Source: Euryarchaeota archaeon UBA549
Lineage (GTDB): Archaea; Thermoplasmatota; Poseidoniia; Poseidoniales; Poseidoniaceae
Length of the DNA: 12,514 nucleotides
Reading direction: 5' to 3'
Assembly: GCA_002495645.1 (NCBI GenBank)
Contig: DAGF01000098.1
Location: 8,615-21,128 of the forward strand
Both the position numbers and the translations under genes were made by a program. Each line of letters begins with the position of its first letter. The first letter of the stretch is position 1. The notes beneath the pieces are model-generated. The model saw only the letters and a program-made list of their open reading frames with translations. It was not told where the DNA came from and ran no database searches. Shown piece after piece: positions 1 through 7,619 of this stretch.

Positions 1-603
1 GACGATGTGGGCGATTCAGGATACGGCGTGCCCTACAACGTGGAGGAAGAGAAGATTGAGTTGCTTGAACACGACATCAATTTCATCATGGCCATCGAGA
101 CGGGTGGTATGTTTGACCGTCTCATCGAAAACGGATTTGATGAAGCGTTCAACTGCGGCTTGGTCCATCTCAAAGGCCAACCCGCTCGGTCAACACGACG
201 TATTCTCAAGCGCATGAGCGAGGAATGGGATTTGCCCGTCGTCGTCTTCCTTGACGGCGACCCGTGGTCCTTCCGTATCTTCGCCTCCATCGCGTACGGC
301 GCCATCAAGACGGCGCACATCTCCGAATATTTGGCCACGCCTTCAGCCACCTATCTTGGTATCACCGCTGGCGATATCGAAGCCTACGACCTGCCCAGCG
401 ATGACTTGTCAAGCAGGGATATCGATGCACTGAAAGCCGAACTTTCTGACCCGAGGTTTGCAGATGGATGGTGGCAGGAGCAGATCAACATGATGCTTGA
501 ACTCGGCAAGAAAGCTGAGCAACAATCCCTCGCCAAATACGGTTTGGATTTCGTAACCGACACCTATCTGCCGGAAAAACTCGCCGAGCTGGGACTTGCG
601 TGA
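1..603 (+). CDS. top6A: DNA topoisomerase VI subunit A, C-terminal part (5' end outside window)
   Basis: The reading frame is open from base 1 and ends at TGA 601-603, giving the last 200 residues of a protein that is usually about 370 long; the N-terminal winged-helix/catalytic-Tyr domain lies to the left of the window. What remains is the Toprim domain of the Spo11/Top6A family. The metal-binding Glu sits in AIETGG (residue 33 of the visible part), the KGQPARSTRR stretch matches the family's G-x-P-x-x-x-x-R block, and the two Asp of LDGDPW are residues 85 and 87. The conserved tail with YLATPSA and LGI follows. Subunit A cleaves both DNA strands through 5'-phosphotyrosyl links and works in an A2B2 complex with the ATPase subunit B to relax and decatenate DNA. 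In many archaea the subunit B gene lies just upstream, which cannot be seen here. The protein assignment is secure. Confidence 0.93.
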   Translation, partial: DDVGDSGYGVPYNVEEEKIELLEHDINFIMAIETGGMFDRLIENGFDEAFNCGLVHLKGQPARSTRRILKRMSEEWDLPVVVFLDGDPWSFRIFASIAYGAIKTAHISEYLATPSATYLGITAGDIEAYDLPSDDLSSRDIDALKAELSDPRFADGWWQEQINMMLELGKKAEQQSLAKYGLDFVTDTYLPEKLAELGLA

Positions 604-645
604 GCCCATCAGCGAGCCTTATGGAGGAAGAGGGTCTGGAAGACC

Positions 646-1689
646 ATGATGCAAGCACCTGAGCCTGCCAAGCGCTCGCCTTGGGCGCTTCGCCTCGCCA
701 TTGCAGGCGGTGTCATGCTCTTGCTCGGCGCCATCTTGATACAAAGTCAGGCCTCCACCATCTCAACGGTGATGGACCCAAGAGAAGAACACCACGGAGC
801 CTATACGGGTGCCGGGACCTACCAGACTGAAACACTCAATGACACATGTTACCGTTTCTATCAGGATGCTGATGATGAGGTCATGTCGGTTGAACTCTAC
901 CGTGTGGAAGGTTCTGCGATGGTCGGAGATGCCCTCGGTGAGAAAACCTGCATGCTCGACTGGCAACCCATGACGGCCGATGGAGCAGACATGGTTGAAC
1001 GAGCGGCATGGACGCTCAACGGGTCCGGCGAGTATGCTGTGGTCATCACTTGCGAAGAGGATTGCAGCGAAACGACCGGTTGGTTCGTGTCCGTGGATGA
1101 CATGCCCATTGCCTTGATGCAGTCAACGAGTTTGGTCTTGGGAGGTGCGATGTGTTGTTTGGGCGTGTTAACCACGCCCATTGCCCTCATCGTGTACTAC
1201 GCTTCGAAGCCAAGCCGAAGTCCTCGAGTGATGATGGTAGGCGAAGATGGGCGCCTCGTTCCCATCACGGACCTCAATCCAGACCATCCGACCCTGTTCA
1301 ATCAACCCGACCCGTCCGTGCCCACCCAGCCGTCGGTCGCCCCGCCCTTCGCTGACACCGCTGAGCACCAGCCTTCACAGGAATTCGTTGATGGTTTGAA
1401 CGATGTTGCGGCTGGCAGCCTGTTGACCACCGAGCAAGTCTATGCATTGATGCGGGGCGACGTTGAGGGCGCACAAGAACATGCGAAGACTGGGCGCTAC
1501 CAAACGACCAGTGCAGAAGAGGCCATCCAAGACGCGGCCAATGCGGCCGCCATCGCCTCGTGGGACGAAGGTGTGCCGTTGGCCGAACCCAAAGCCGTGG
1601 AGCGAAAAACGACCTCTCCTGCTCGGAAAGCAAGTGCTGATCAATCCGCTGCACCGAGCAATGCTTGGAAAGAATGGGACGAACAATGA
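646..1689 (+). CDS. Two-pass membrane protein with cysteine-bearing ectodomain and long cytoplasmic tail, function unknown
   Basis: I do not recognise a family. The 347-residue product has a basic N-terminus, a first hydrophobic helix at about residues 14-33, an ectodomain of about 125 residues (34-158), a second helix at about 159-186 containing a CC pair, and a tail of about 160 residues. The ectodomain has four Cys (68, 102, 136, 140), an even number that would suit two disulfides. The tail is Pro/Gln-rich at 209-245, Ala-rich and probably helical at 250-310, and ends in WKEWDEQ. The positive residues before helix 1 and after helix 2 favour both termini inside. Two adjacent ATGs (646 and 649) are possible starts. 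GGAGG at 623-627 is rather far away, while GGAAG at 638-642 is better spaced for 649. It follows top6A by 42 bases and precedes a regulator gene by 54. A sensor or envelope role is only a guess. Confidence 0.8.
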   Translation: MMQAPEPAKRSPWALRLAIAGGVMLLLGAILIQSQASTISTVMDPREEHHGAYTGAGTYQTETLNDTCYRFYQDADDEVMSVELYRVEGSAMVGDALGEKTCMLDWQPMTADGADMVERAAWTLNGSGEYAVVITCEEDCSETTGWFVSVDDMPIALMQSTSLVLGGAMCCLGVLTTPIALIVYYASKPSRSPRVMMVGEDGRLVPITDLNPDHPTLFNQPDPSVPTQPSVAPPFADTAEHQPSQEFVDGLNDVAAGSLLTTEQVYALMRGDVEGAQEHAKTGRYQTTSAEEAIQDAANAAAIASWDEGVPLAEPKAVERKTTSPARKASADQSAAPSNAWKEWDEQ

Positions 1690-1743
1690 AGAAACGGTGT
1701 GTTCATAGAGGTCGGGCCACTACCCAACCTCGAGTTGAGAAGT

Positions 1744-2490
1744 ATGACTGACCTTGATCAAGCCTTGTACCTCTTGCAAAACAAAACACGTCGCCAAATT
1801 CTCGAGCGTTTGGCCCGTGAACCGCACTACCCCATGCAACTGTCCGAATTGATCGGTGTCAGTCAACCGGCCGTTGTGAAACATCTCAAAGAATTGGAAA
1901 AGGGAGGCATGGTTTCCAAAAACAAAGTGCCCTCAGAAAAAGGGGGGCCGCCCCGAACCATCTACGCCGTTGAACGGGCCATGTCCATCCAGGTCGATAT
2001 CGGGCCGGATTTGTTCCGATGCGAGGAGCGAAAACTCCCAGCTGGTGGCCCGATGAGGTTGTCCACCAGCCTTCCCGAAGCATCGGTGCCCATCGCAGAG
2101 TCCCTGAGTGGACGAAAGAAAATCGCCGTGGCCGAGGGTTTGTCACACATGCGCACCCTTGCATCGGTCATGGAAGAATTGGACGCCCAACGGGACGCAC
2201 TCATCTCCTTGCACCAACATGTACGACAGCGCGTTTCTGCAGCGGTGGAAACCGACTTTGAGTCCTATGAGGAACGAAGCATCATCCAGACCATGGTGGA
2301 AGCCACCGGAAACCGAATTGACCTGACTTCGCTGGTGCAACAAGAACTTGCAGGTAACCACAATGTGGCTGAGGTCATCACGACCTTGCGCGCACGGCTT
2401 GAGAAACAGATTGCGCGCCGCTCCGGTCAAGTCATCGCCGCTCCGCTCGATACGGAACTCCGCTGGTACCTCGGGCCGAGGTCCAAGTGA
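1744..2490 (+). CDS. ArsR-like winged-helix transcriptional regulator with archaeal C-terminal extension
   Basis: The product has 248 residues from ATG 1744. An in-frame GTG at 1699 would add 15 residues, but these do not look like part of the domain and precede the usual ArsR opening (MTDLDQALYLLQNKTRRQIL), so ATG is preferred. Residues 5-75 form the winged helix-turn-helix; the recognition region is at about 31-51 (QLSELIGVSQPAVVKHLKEL), followed by a wing ending RTIYAVE. After it comes VDIGPDLFRCEE and then a long, mostly helical, charged C-terminal half (about 120-235), probably for dimerisation. This layout resembles archaeal ArsR-family regulators of the COG1777 type. There is no obvious Cys-rich metal site (one Cys, residue 93), so metal sensing is not supported. 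It probably binds DNA as a dimer. Its targets are unknown, but the preceding membrane protein on the same strand is a candidate functional partner. Confidence 0.82.
   Translation: MTDLDQALYLLQNKTRRQILERLAREPHYPMQLSELIGVSQPAVVKHLKELEKGGMVSKNKVPSEKGGPPRTIYAVERAMSIQVDIGPDLFRCEERKLPAGGPMRLSTSLPEASVPIAESLSGRKKIAVAEGLSHMRTLASVMEELDAQRDALISLHQHVRQRVSAAVETDFESYEERSIIQTMVEATGNRIDLTSLVQQELAGNHNVAEVITTLRARLEKQIARRSGQVIAAPLDTELRWYLGPRSK
2468..2482. repeat. Perfect 7-bp inverted repeat at the convergent gene junction
   Basis: ACCTCGG and CCGAGGT flank a single G, giving a GC-rich palindrome 8 bases before the stop of the + strand regulator gene and 17 bases beyond the stop of the - strand surface protein gene. 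Read on either strand it could fold as a short hairpin near an mRNA 3' end. No T-run follows it on either side, so I do not call it a terminator, and it may simply reflect coding sequence. Confidence 0.4.
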
Positions 2491-2498
2491 AGACGTGC

Positions 2499-5400
2499 TC
2501 AGTTGTTGGCTTCATCAGCCAGAACGGAGACCAACGAGGACTGCTCAGCGAGTCGCTTGTTCACCTCGTCGCGGCGTCCCTTGCCAACCAGATAGACCAC
2601 GCCGAGGAGGGCGATGGTCAACACGATGACGGCAAACGGTAGAGCGGTCTTTCCGACAACCTCCTTCGCCAAATCGATCACGGGGCTGTTGGATTCAAGC
2701 TCTTCTGGAATTGGCCTGACGTTGTCTTTCTCGTCGGATTCAACGATTTCGTTCATCGGGTCAACAACCACGTAAACGCCCTTGCTTCCGGCTGTAACCG
2801 GGTAGAGCAGGTAAAGTTCGATCTCCTTGGCGTCTTCGGTGTCATCTGGGGCCAACAAGGCACCAACCACTTGACGCATGACCACGCGTTCTTCATCACA
2901 GCCGTTCTCGCGAATTTCCTTTATGATGTCAGCATCGTTTGCGTCATCGTATTCACAAAGAACGATTTCAATGTCGGTTGCATGGACGTTTCCTGTGTTC
3001 TGCAAAATGATGCCGATTGGGATGGTCGAATCCACTTCGCTGGATGTGGACGGTGGCATGATGATCTCCTTGATTTCGAGGTTTGGTGCTCGCAATCGGA
3101 GGGTGACGATGAACTCGTTGGTGTCGTAGTTGTCGCCGTCCCATTCGGGGGAATCGTCGTGGTCACCGTCGTTGTCCATGTCACCGTACATTGAGACGAC
3201 CTTCAGACCAAGGTTGCGCGTCGTGAGTTTTGCATCGGTACCGATGGCAACGGCAGCAACGGCGGTGATGGTTTCGTACGGAGCCATCTCAGGAAGGCGC
3301 CATTCATCGATGTCTTGGAGGTAAACACACTCGTCCTCAGGGAACGAGGAAGCGGTTGATTCCATGTAGATGCATGGCTCCTCGACGACGAGGTCGGCGC
3401 TGACTTGGCGCATGATGAACCACGACACGTCCCATCCGGTCAGGGTCGGCATGCCAGGTAGCGTGTTCCAAACCAAGGTGTCTCCATCGGCTTGAGCGGA
3501 GTGGTTGTTCAGCGTTGGCACATCTGCAACGTTGCCGTTGTTGGTCACGTTGAAGGTGAAGCGAACGATCTTTCCAGGTGCGGAAGTCTTCACGGCGTTG
3601 TCAACGGTTGGGTCCATCGAGATTTGCATGTCGTGGAATTCGTCAACGGTAACCGCCAGCACGATGGTGTCGCGGATTCGCGTTTCACGGCCGCTGGCAT
3701 CGGGATAGACTTCCTCCGAGAAGGCTTGCAACACCACGGTGTATTCGCCTGCTGGCACTCGGTTTGGCACGTTCATGGTGACGTCAAACTTCTGATAAGT
3801 GTCCGGGGAGAGTTCCTGCAGCGTTTCTCGTGGAATCTCGATATCCCAAATGACATCAACGCCAAAGGCATCAGTGACGCGGGCGAGGCGGAAGTCAAAG
3901 CGGTCCGGTCCGTTTCCGTCGTTGGTCACCGTCACTGGTAGCGTGATCTGCTGACCTGGGTTCACGTTCATTGAGGTACCAATCGATGGGTCGATGCCCG
4001 CATCCAAATCAAACACGTGCTCCACGTTGGTTGACAGAATGGCCGAATCGGAGATTCGGGGGTAGCCGTCTAAGTACCCCTTCAGCGTGATGGCGGGGCC
4101 AAGTCCTGCGGTTGCATTCCGCGGCGCACAGACATGGACGGTGACGCGCTTGGTAACCTTCTCTGCTGCACCTGGAATGGTCCAAGCGATGGGGTCGCCA
4201 AGGCCGTCGCCAGCATCTGCGGAGCCGGTAGCGTTGGCGAAGTCAACGAGGACAACCCAGTTTTCTTCTCGCCAAGCATCCATAGCGACGCCGTCTGGCT
4301 TGGCATCTGGTGCACCTGGCGTTGCGAACACAAGTTCACCGGAATCGAAGTTCTTGGTGACGTTGATGTTGTAGGATGCACATTCACCCGGCTTGACTTG
4401 CTCGGTGCGGTCATCCACGGCAAACACGATGTTGCCGGTTGAACGGATGGACACGAACACGCCCAGCTCAAGGATGTCGTAGGTGCCTTTCTCCACCGAC
4501 TTGATGGGCTCACCCTCAGACCAACCCTTCACGTAAATCACGAAGGCTCCGGGGTCTTCTGAGGTCGGAACGAACACTTCGAGGTTCTTGGTGACCGATT
4601 GACCCGGGTCGAGTTCAACGCGAATCGGGAAGTTCACCTGCCAGCCGAATGGAAGGAGCCATTCCTGCTGCCCTTCGAGACTGTTCGGGTCCCAGAAGAC
4701 AAAGGCGTCGTGGACGTTACCGGTGTTGGTGATGGTGATTGAGAAGATGGCGGTGTCGCCCTGTTCAATGTCCGCCATGCTGTGGGAGGTGTCGAGGTTG
4801 ATGCCGTGAACGACGTCCATCAGCGTCAGCGTGATGAGGTCGTTTTGAATGGCAGGGTCCTTGTAAGACTGAGCCGTGACACGAATCTCCGCCAGTTCAT
4901 CGCCATTGGCCTGGTAGATGGACGGGGCTTGCACTCGCACGTAGAACCGGATGAATTCGCCACCTTCGAGGAAAATCGGGGTGTCGGGGAAGATGCTCGA
5001 GTGGTTGGATGCGAAGTAGAGGTTCGCCGTCCAGTTCATCGGAACACCGGAGATGTTCAAGCCGTATGTATCGGCAACCAAGTCCTTTGGTCCGGGTGTG
5101 GAGTTGTTCATCGTCATGTTGTAGATGGTTTGTTGGCCCGGTTCAATCACGTGGTAGAAGGTCTCGCCTTCGTCAAAGTCAACATCCACTTGACCGGTCA
5201 ACACGTGTGAGTAACAAATGGTGAATCGGTTGTTGTTGCCGTTTTCATCACATGTATTGGTGTCCGACCACGCTATGTGCGCGCCGCTTCCCAAATCGTT
5301 GGAGAACGCAGGCGGCATACCGATGGCCGGCTGGCGACCGCTGTTTGGCCCGAGTTTATTGGAATTCCACGAGGTCACCGGAACCGCCTCCCACGGATCG

Positions 5401-7535
5401 AGGGCCGTGAGGCCATCGCCGGTCAAGTCGGTCTGGTTCAAGCGGGTGTAGAGGATTTCTTCGTTGGCCGAGAGGTTTCCAGAATCAACCCAAGCGATGT
5501 GGACGTTGTTCTGGTCGTCGGTCAACAGAGAGGGGAAAACGGAATTGCCCGCATAAGGTGAAGCGGGTGGCAGACCGTTCTTGCCTTCCACGTTGGAAAT
5601 GGGGGTGTCGTTGATTTTCTTGATGGCGTAGGTGGAGAGTCCTTCCTCGGCACCGTCCCAAGCACCGGCTCCTTGGAGTCGGAGTTTGGTGTAGTACACT
5701 TCGTAGTTCACGTCCTTCTCAAAGCCGTAATCCCGGCCGTCCATCCAAGCGATGTGGGTGTTGCCTTGGTTGTCCACACCAATGGAGGGGTGGAAGGAGT
5801 AGGCGTCGTCGATGGTGACACGGGTGTCGTTCACGACGACCAAGTGGCCATCAGCACCAGCGCCAGTGTCTTCGGTGTAGCCGCCGCCCTGCGAAGAGTG
5901 GCCTGGCAGACCGGGCGTGAAACCTGGGTCGTTGTTCATCTTGGCGTAGGGGTCAAGAACGGACATGTAGATCTCGCGAGAGTTGTTGGTGGAGATGTAG
6001 ACCATGGCTTCCACGAGAAGGGCCATCTGGTTGTTGCCCGAGCCCGACGGGAATTCGTAGGCTTGACCACCGGCATCTGTGTTGGCCAGGGTGTTACCCG
6101 GGCAGTTTCGTGTTTGGGTCGAAACGATGCCGTTGGGGCACTGGACGAGGTCCATGAAGTGGGACTGGATGTTTCCAGCGCCACCGTAGCCTTGGCCGTA
6201 CAGACCGACTGGGACCACACCAGCCAACAAACAGTTGTCGTGCGCTTCTTGGATGGCGGCTTTGTCGTCGGCTTGTTGGGACGGGTCGCCGTCCTTGGGG
6301 CCCTCGTCGGAGACAGGGATGACGATCTTGGTTGCGTTGGGGTTCCAACGGTGGTCCGATTGTGTTGGTGGGTTACCGGGCACGTTTCCTGCTGAGTCCT
6401 TCCAGGAGAGGCAAGCCCAGTTGGTACCTGGTCCCCAGTCTTCACCGGAGTAGCCGGAGTAGGTGTTACCGTTGTAGATGGTTCCGGGGAGTTTGCGGAT
6501 ACCGCCGGAGTCGTCGCCTGGGGTTTGGCCCAGCGGGGTGGTTCGGGGGCCGGTGTTCTTGTTGTAGCCCTGACAGTTTCCGGAGCTAGCAGCACCAGGG
6601 AGGGTGTTGCCCAAACCATAGATGGTTTCGTAGACGGTCATGTTACCTTCCTCAAGCATGGGTTTGATGCCTTGGAAGTAAGGGCCGGAAGCAAAGTTTC
6701 CGCCGTAAATAACGGTGCAGATGTCAGCCCACTCGGTGTACATGGAACCGGATGTGTCGACGACGAAGGCCAATTCGACCTTGCCGCCACGGGTGTCATC
6801 CCATGCGACTTGGACGTAGTCGTTGGCGTCAACGACCACATCGGGGTGGCCCTTGTGCCCGATGATGGGCGTCAAGAGGGTGTCATCGAACAGGGTGACA
6901 ACGGCACCTGAGCCGATGTCAGGCTGAATCATGGAGTAGTAGATTTGGGGTTGGTTGAAGAAACGACCGAGTTCGTCGTAGTTGTCCTGCCACACGATGT
7001 GGACGTTGTTTTGGCTGTCGATATCAAGAGCAGGCCAATCTCGGTTTTGAGAGCGGCGTGAAATGATGGTGTCGTCGATGGCGGTGATGGTGCCGTCATC
7101 GGAAGCCATGCCGTCCAAGGGCGCAGCCCATGGGGACAAAGCGGTGTACATGATGGCGTGCTGGCCGGCTTTGTCGGCCCAGACAACGTGGATACGGTCG
7201 TACTCGTCAACAGCGAGGTCAGGATGCCAAATCTTGTGAAGTCCAGAGTTGGTGATTTGGGTGGCATCGATCAAGGTCTCACCTCGAGGCGAAATCATCG
7301 AGTAGTACAGGTGGAGGTTGTTTCGGGTCCAGACGACGTGGACGTTACCGGAGCTGTCCGAGCCGACCGCAGCCTGCGAATCGGAGGACGTACCGCCATC
7401 CACGATCTGGATGGCTTCGGTGATGACCACCGTGCTGGCACTCACCGATACGGAGGCGATCAAGAGAGAGGACATCACGGAAAGGACCATGATGGACGCT
7501 AGGCTGACGGATTTGATTTTCTGGTTCATAGGCAT
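2499..7535 (-). CDS. Giant membrane-anchored surface protein: seven-bladed propeller with inserted VWA domain, Ig-like/CARDB stalk
   Basis: This 1678-residue protein is exported and cell-surface attached. A signal peptide occupies about residues 1-34 (basic MNQKIK, hydrophobic core, VSAS). Seven repeats with (V/I)HxxWxD and (I/V)xY(S/T)xL strands span 51-780 and look like a beta-propeller. A VWA domain (252-518) with MIDAS DTSGS (Asp260, Ser262, Ser264) interrupts the fourth. Beta-sandwich domains follow from about 781 to 1610; several contain the N(T/N)GN turn typical of CARDB/DUF11-like modules. One transmembrane helix (about 1631-1651) and a basic 27-residue tail end it. Fourteen Cys occur in even numbers per domain, all outside the cell. 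The start is ATG 7535 or ATG 7529, two codons later. Adhesion, ligand recognition or cell-cell contact is inferred from architecture; no enzymatic residues are recognised. It stands alone on its strand, after a 132-base gap, so it probably has its own promoter. Confidence 0.9.
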   Translation of the reverse strand: MPMNQKIKSVSLASIMVLSVMSSLLIASVSVSASTVVITEAIQIVDGGTSSDSQAAVGSDSSGNVHVVWTRNNLHLYYSMISPRGETLIDATQITNSGLHKIWHPDLAVDEYDRIHVVWADKAGQHAIMYTALSPWAAPLDGMASDDGTITAIDDTIISRRSQNRDWPALDIDSQNNVHIVWQDNYDELGRFFNQPQIYYSMIQPDIGSGAVVTLFDDTLLTPIIGHKGHPDVVVDANDYVQVAWDDTRGGKVELAFVVDTSGSMYTEWADICTVIYGGNFASGPYFQGIKPMLEEGNMTVYETIYGLGNTLPGAASSGNCQGYNKNTGPRTTPLGQTPGDDSGGIRKLPGTIYNGNTYSGYSGEDWGPGTNWACLSWKDSAGNVPGNPPTQSDHRWNPNATKIVIPVSDEGPKDGDPSQQADDKAAIQEAHDNCLLAGVVPVGLYGQGYGGAGNIQSHFMDLVQCPNGIVSTQTRNCPGNTLANTDAGGQAYEFPSGSGNNQMALLVEAMVYISTNNSREIYMSVLDPYAKMNNDPGFTPGLPGHSSQGGGYTEDTGAGADGHLVVVNDTRVTIDDAYSFHPSIGVDNQGNTHIAWMDGRDYGFEKDVNYEVYYTKLRLQGAGAWDGAEEGLSTYAIKKINDTPISNVEGKNGLPPASPYAGNSVFPSLLTDDQNNVHIAWVDSGNLSANEEILYTRLNQTDLTGDGLTALDPWEAVPVTSWNSNKLGPNSGRQPAIGMPPAFSNDLGSGAHIAWSDTNTCDENGNNNRFTICYSHVLTGQVDVDFDEGETFYHVIEPGQQTIYNMTMNNSTPGPKDLVADTYGLNISGVPMNWTANLYFASNHSSIFPDTPIFLEGGEFIRFYVRVQAPSIYQANGDELAEIRVTAQSYKDPAIQNDLITLTLMDVVHGINLDTSHSMADIEQGDTAIFSITITNTGNVHDAFVFWDPNSLEGQQEWLLPFGWQVNFPIRVELDPGQSVTKNLEVFVPTSEDPGAFVIYVKGWSEGEPIKSVEKGTYDILELGVFVSIRSTGNIVFAVDDRTEQVKPGECASYNINVTKNFDSGELVFATPGAPDAKPDGVAMDAWREENWVVLVDFANATGSADAGDGLGDPIAWTIPGAAEKVTKRVTVHVCAPRNATAGLGPAITLKGYLDGYPRISDSAILSTNVEHVFDLDAGIDPSIGTSMNVNPGQQITLPVTVTNDGNGPDRFDFRLARVTDAFGVDVIWDIEIPRETLQELSPDTYQKFDVTMNVPNRVPAGEYTVVLQAFSEEVYPDASGRETRIRDTIVLAVTVDEFHDMQISMDPTVDNAVKTSAPGKIVRFTFNVTNNGNVADVPTLNNHSAQADGDTLVWNTLPGMPTLTGWDVSWFIMRQVSADLVVEEPCIYMESTASSFPEDECVYLQDIDEWRLPEMAPYETITAVAAVAIGTDAKLTTRNLGLKVVSMYGDMDNDGDHDDSPEWDGDNYDTNEFIVTLRLRAPNLEIKEIIMPPSTSSEVDSTIPIGIILQNTGNVHATDIEIVLCEYDDANDADIIKEIRENGCDEERVVMRQVVGALLAPDDTEDAKEIELYLLYPVTAGSKGVYVVVDPMNEIVESDEKDNVRPIPEELESNSPVIDLAKEVVGKTALPFAVIVLTIALLGVVYLVGKGRRDEVNKRLAEQSSLVSVLADEANN
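2583..2645 (-). other. C-terminal transmembrane anchor of the surface protein (residues 1631-1651)
   Basis: A run of about 21 hydrophobic residues (ALPFAVIVLTIALLGVVYLV) is followed by the basic stop-transfer sequence GKGRRDEVNKR and a short tail. No PGF-type sorting motif precedes it, so a plain membrane anchor with a small cytoplasmic tail is expected. Confidence 0.88.
2706..5195 (-). other. Ig-like/CARDB beta-sandwich stalk (residues 781-1610)
   Basis: Roughly six consecutive beta-rich units are visible, starting near residues 781, 907, 1022, 1171, 1299 and 1484. Several share a pattern of (P/Q)G(Q/D/K) at the domain start, alternating hydrophobics, and an N-x-G-N turn (NTGNVHDAF, NDGNGPDRF, NNGNVADVP, NTGNVHATD). 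The last unit (about 1484-1610) ends with DPMNEIVESDEKDN, the typical closing motif of CARDB domains. Together they would form a rod that holds the propeller/VWA head away from the membrane. An Asp-rich loop at 1452-1471 could bind calcium. Domain borders are approximate. Confidence 0.7.
5196..7385 (-). repeat. Seven beta-propeller blade repeats in the surface protein (residues 51-780)
   Basis: Seven divergent copies share a strand with a conserved Trp followed by Asp, at W69, W119, W182, W245, W597, W682 and W756 (the first copy has Thr-Arg instead of the Asp). Each is followed by a second strand with a Y(S/T) or similar pair, at about residues 77, 129, 199, 523, 614, 695 and 774. Most copies open with (H/W/F/Q)P(D/A/S)(L/V/I), as in HPDLAVD, HPSIGVD and FPSLLTD. 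Seven copies are the right number to close a propeller. The spacing between the two strands is 8-18 residues in six copies and about 278 in the fourth, where the VWA domain sits. The fold is inferred from periodicity. Extracellular propellers usually bind glycans or proteins. Confidence 0.75.
5982..6782 (-). other. VWA domain inserted in blade 4 (residues 252-518)
   Basis: KVELAFVVDTSGSM opens the domain with the MIDAS signature D-x-S-x-S (260, 262, 264). NATKIVIPVSDEGP near 400-412 supplies the later beta strand and Asp410, matching the usual (S/T)DG position, and a final helix runs through LLVEAMVYIST (506-516). At about 267 residues it is longer than the usual 180 or so. The extra length is a Gly/Asn/Pro-rich stretch at about 280-400 that separates the two halves. 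Six Cys (273, 321, 375, 435, 466, 478) lie in it. VWA domains usually bind protein ligands through a bound divalent metal. The MIDAS Thr could not be placed with confidence. Confidence 0.82.
7434..7535 (-). other. Signal peptide of the surface protein (residues 1-34)
   Basis: A short basic N-region (MPMNQKIK), a hydrophobic core rich in Ser, Leu, Val and Met, and small residues at the end (SVSVSAS) match a Sec-type signal peptide. No lipobox Cys is present, so cleavage by signal peptidase I is expected near residues 32-34. The exact site is uncertain. Confidence 0.85.
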
Positions 7536-7570
7536 ACCCCGGACTTCAACACTTTTTGGAGACTTTAATC

Positions 7571-7578
7571 ATACTTAA
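7571..7578 (-). promoter_or_regulatory. Candidate TATA element for the surface protein gene
   Basis: On the minus strand TTAAGTAT lies about 36-43 bases upstream of ATG 7535, in an otherwise GC-rich setting. With normal archaeal spacing (about 25 bases to the start site) transcription would begin near 7548 and leave a leader of about a dozen bases. A second AT-rich stretch (GATTAAAG, 7562-7569) is an alternative. No strong B-recognition element is seen upstream, so this is a weak call. Confidence 0.35.
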
Positions 7579-7619
7579 CCGCGCGCCCTATCGGTCATGT
7601 TTCGGGCGATTGCGGCGTA

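Noticed and set aside
621..662. Short frame from ATG 621 between top6A and the membrane protein gene
   Set aside because: It stops after 13 codons. The purine-rich sequence is better explained as a ribosome-binding region.
1729..1734. CTCGAG palindrome just upstream of the regulator gene, considered as an autoregulatory operator
   Set aside because: Only 6 bp are symmetric and the flanks do not extend it, so it is expected by chance.
1699..1743. GTG start extending the regulator by 15 residues
   Set aside because: The extra residues do not resemble the domain, no ribosome site precedes the GTG, and ATG 1744 matches the usual family opening.
3492..3941. A 149-codon open frame on the + strand inside the surface protein gene
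   Set aside because: It is antisense to clear Ig-like repeats and has no domain features or ribosome site, so it is a shadow frame.
5673..6395. A 240-codon open frame on the + strand opposite the VWA region
   Set aside because: It lies fully antisense to well-supported VWA/propeller coding sequence. Its Val/Gly-rich composition is what the complement of this GC-rich gene gives.
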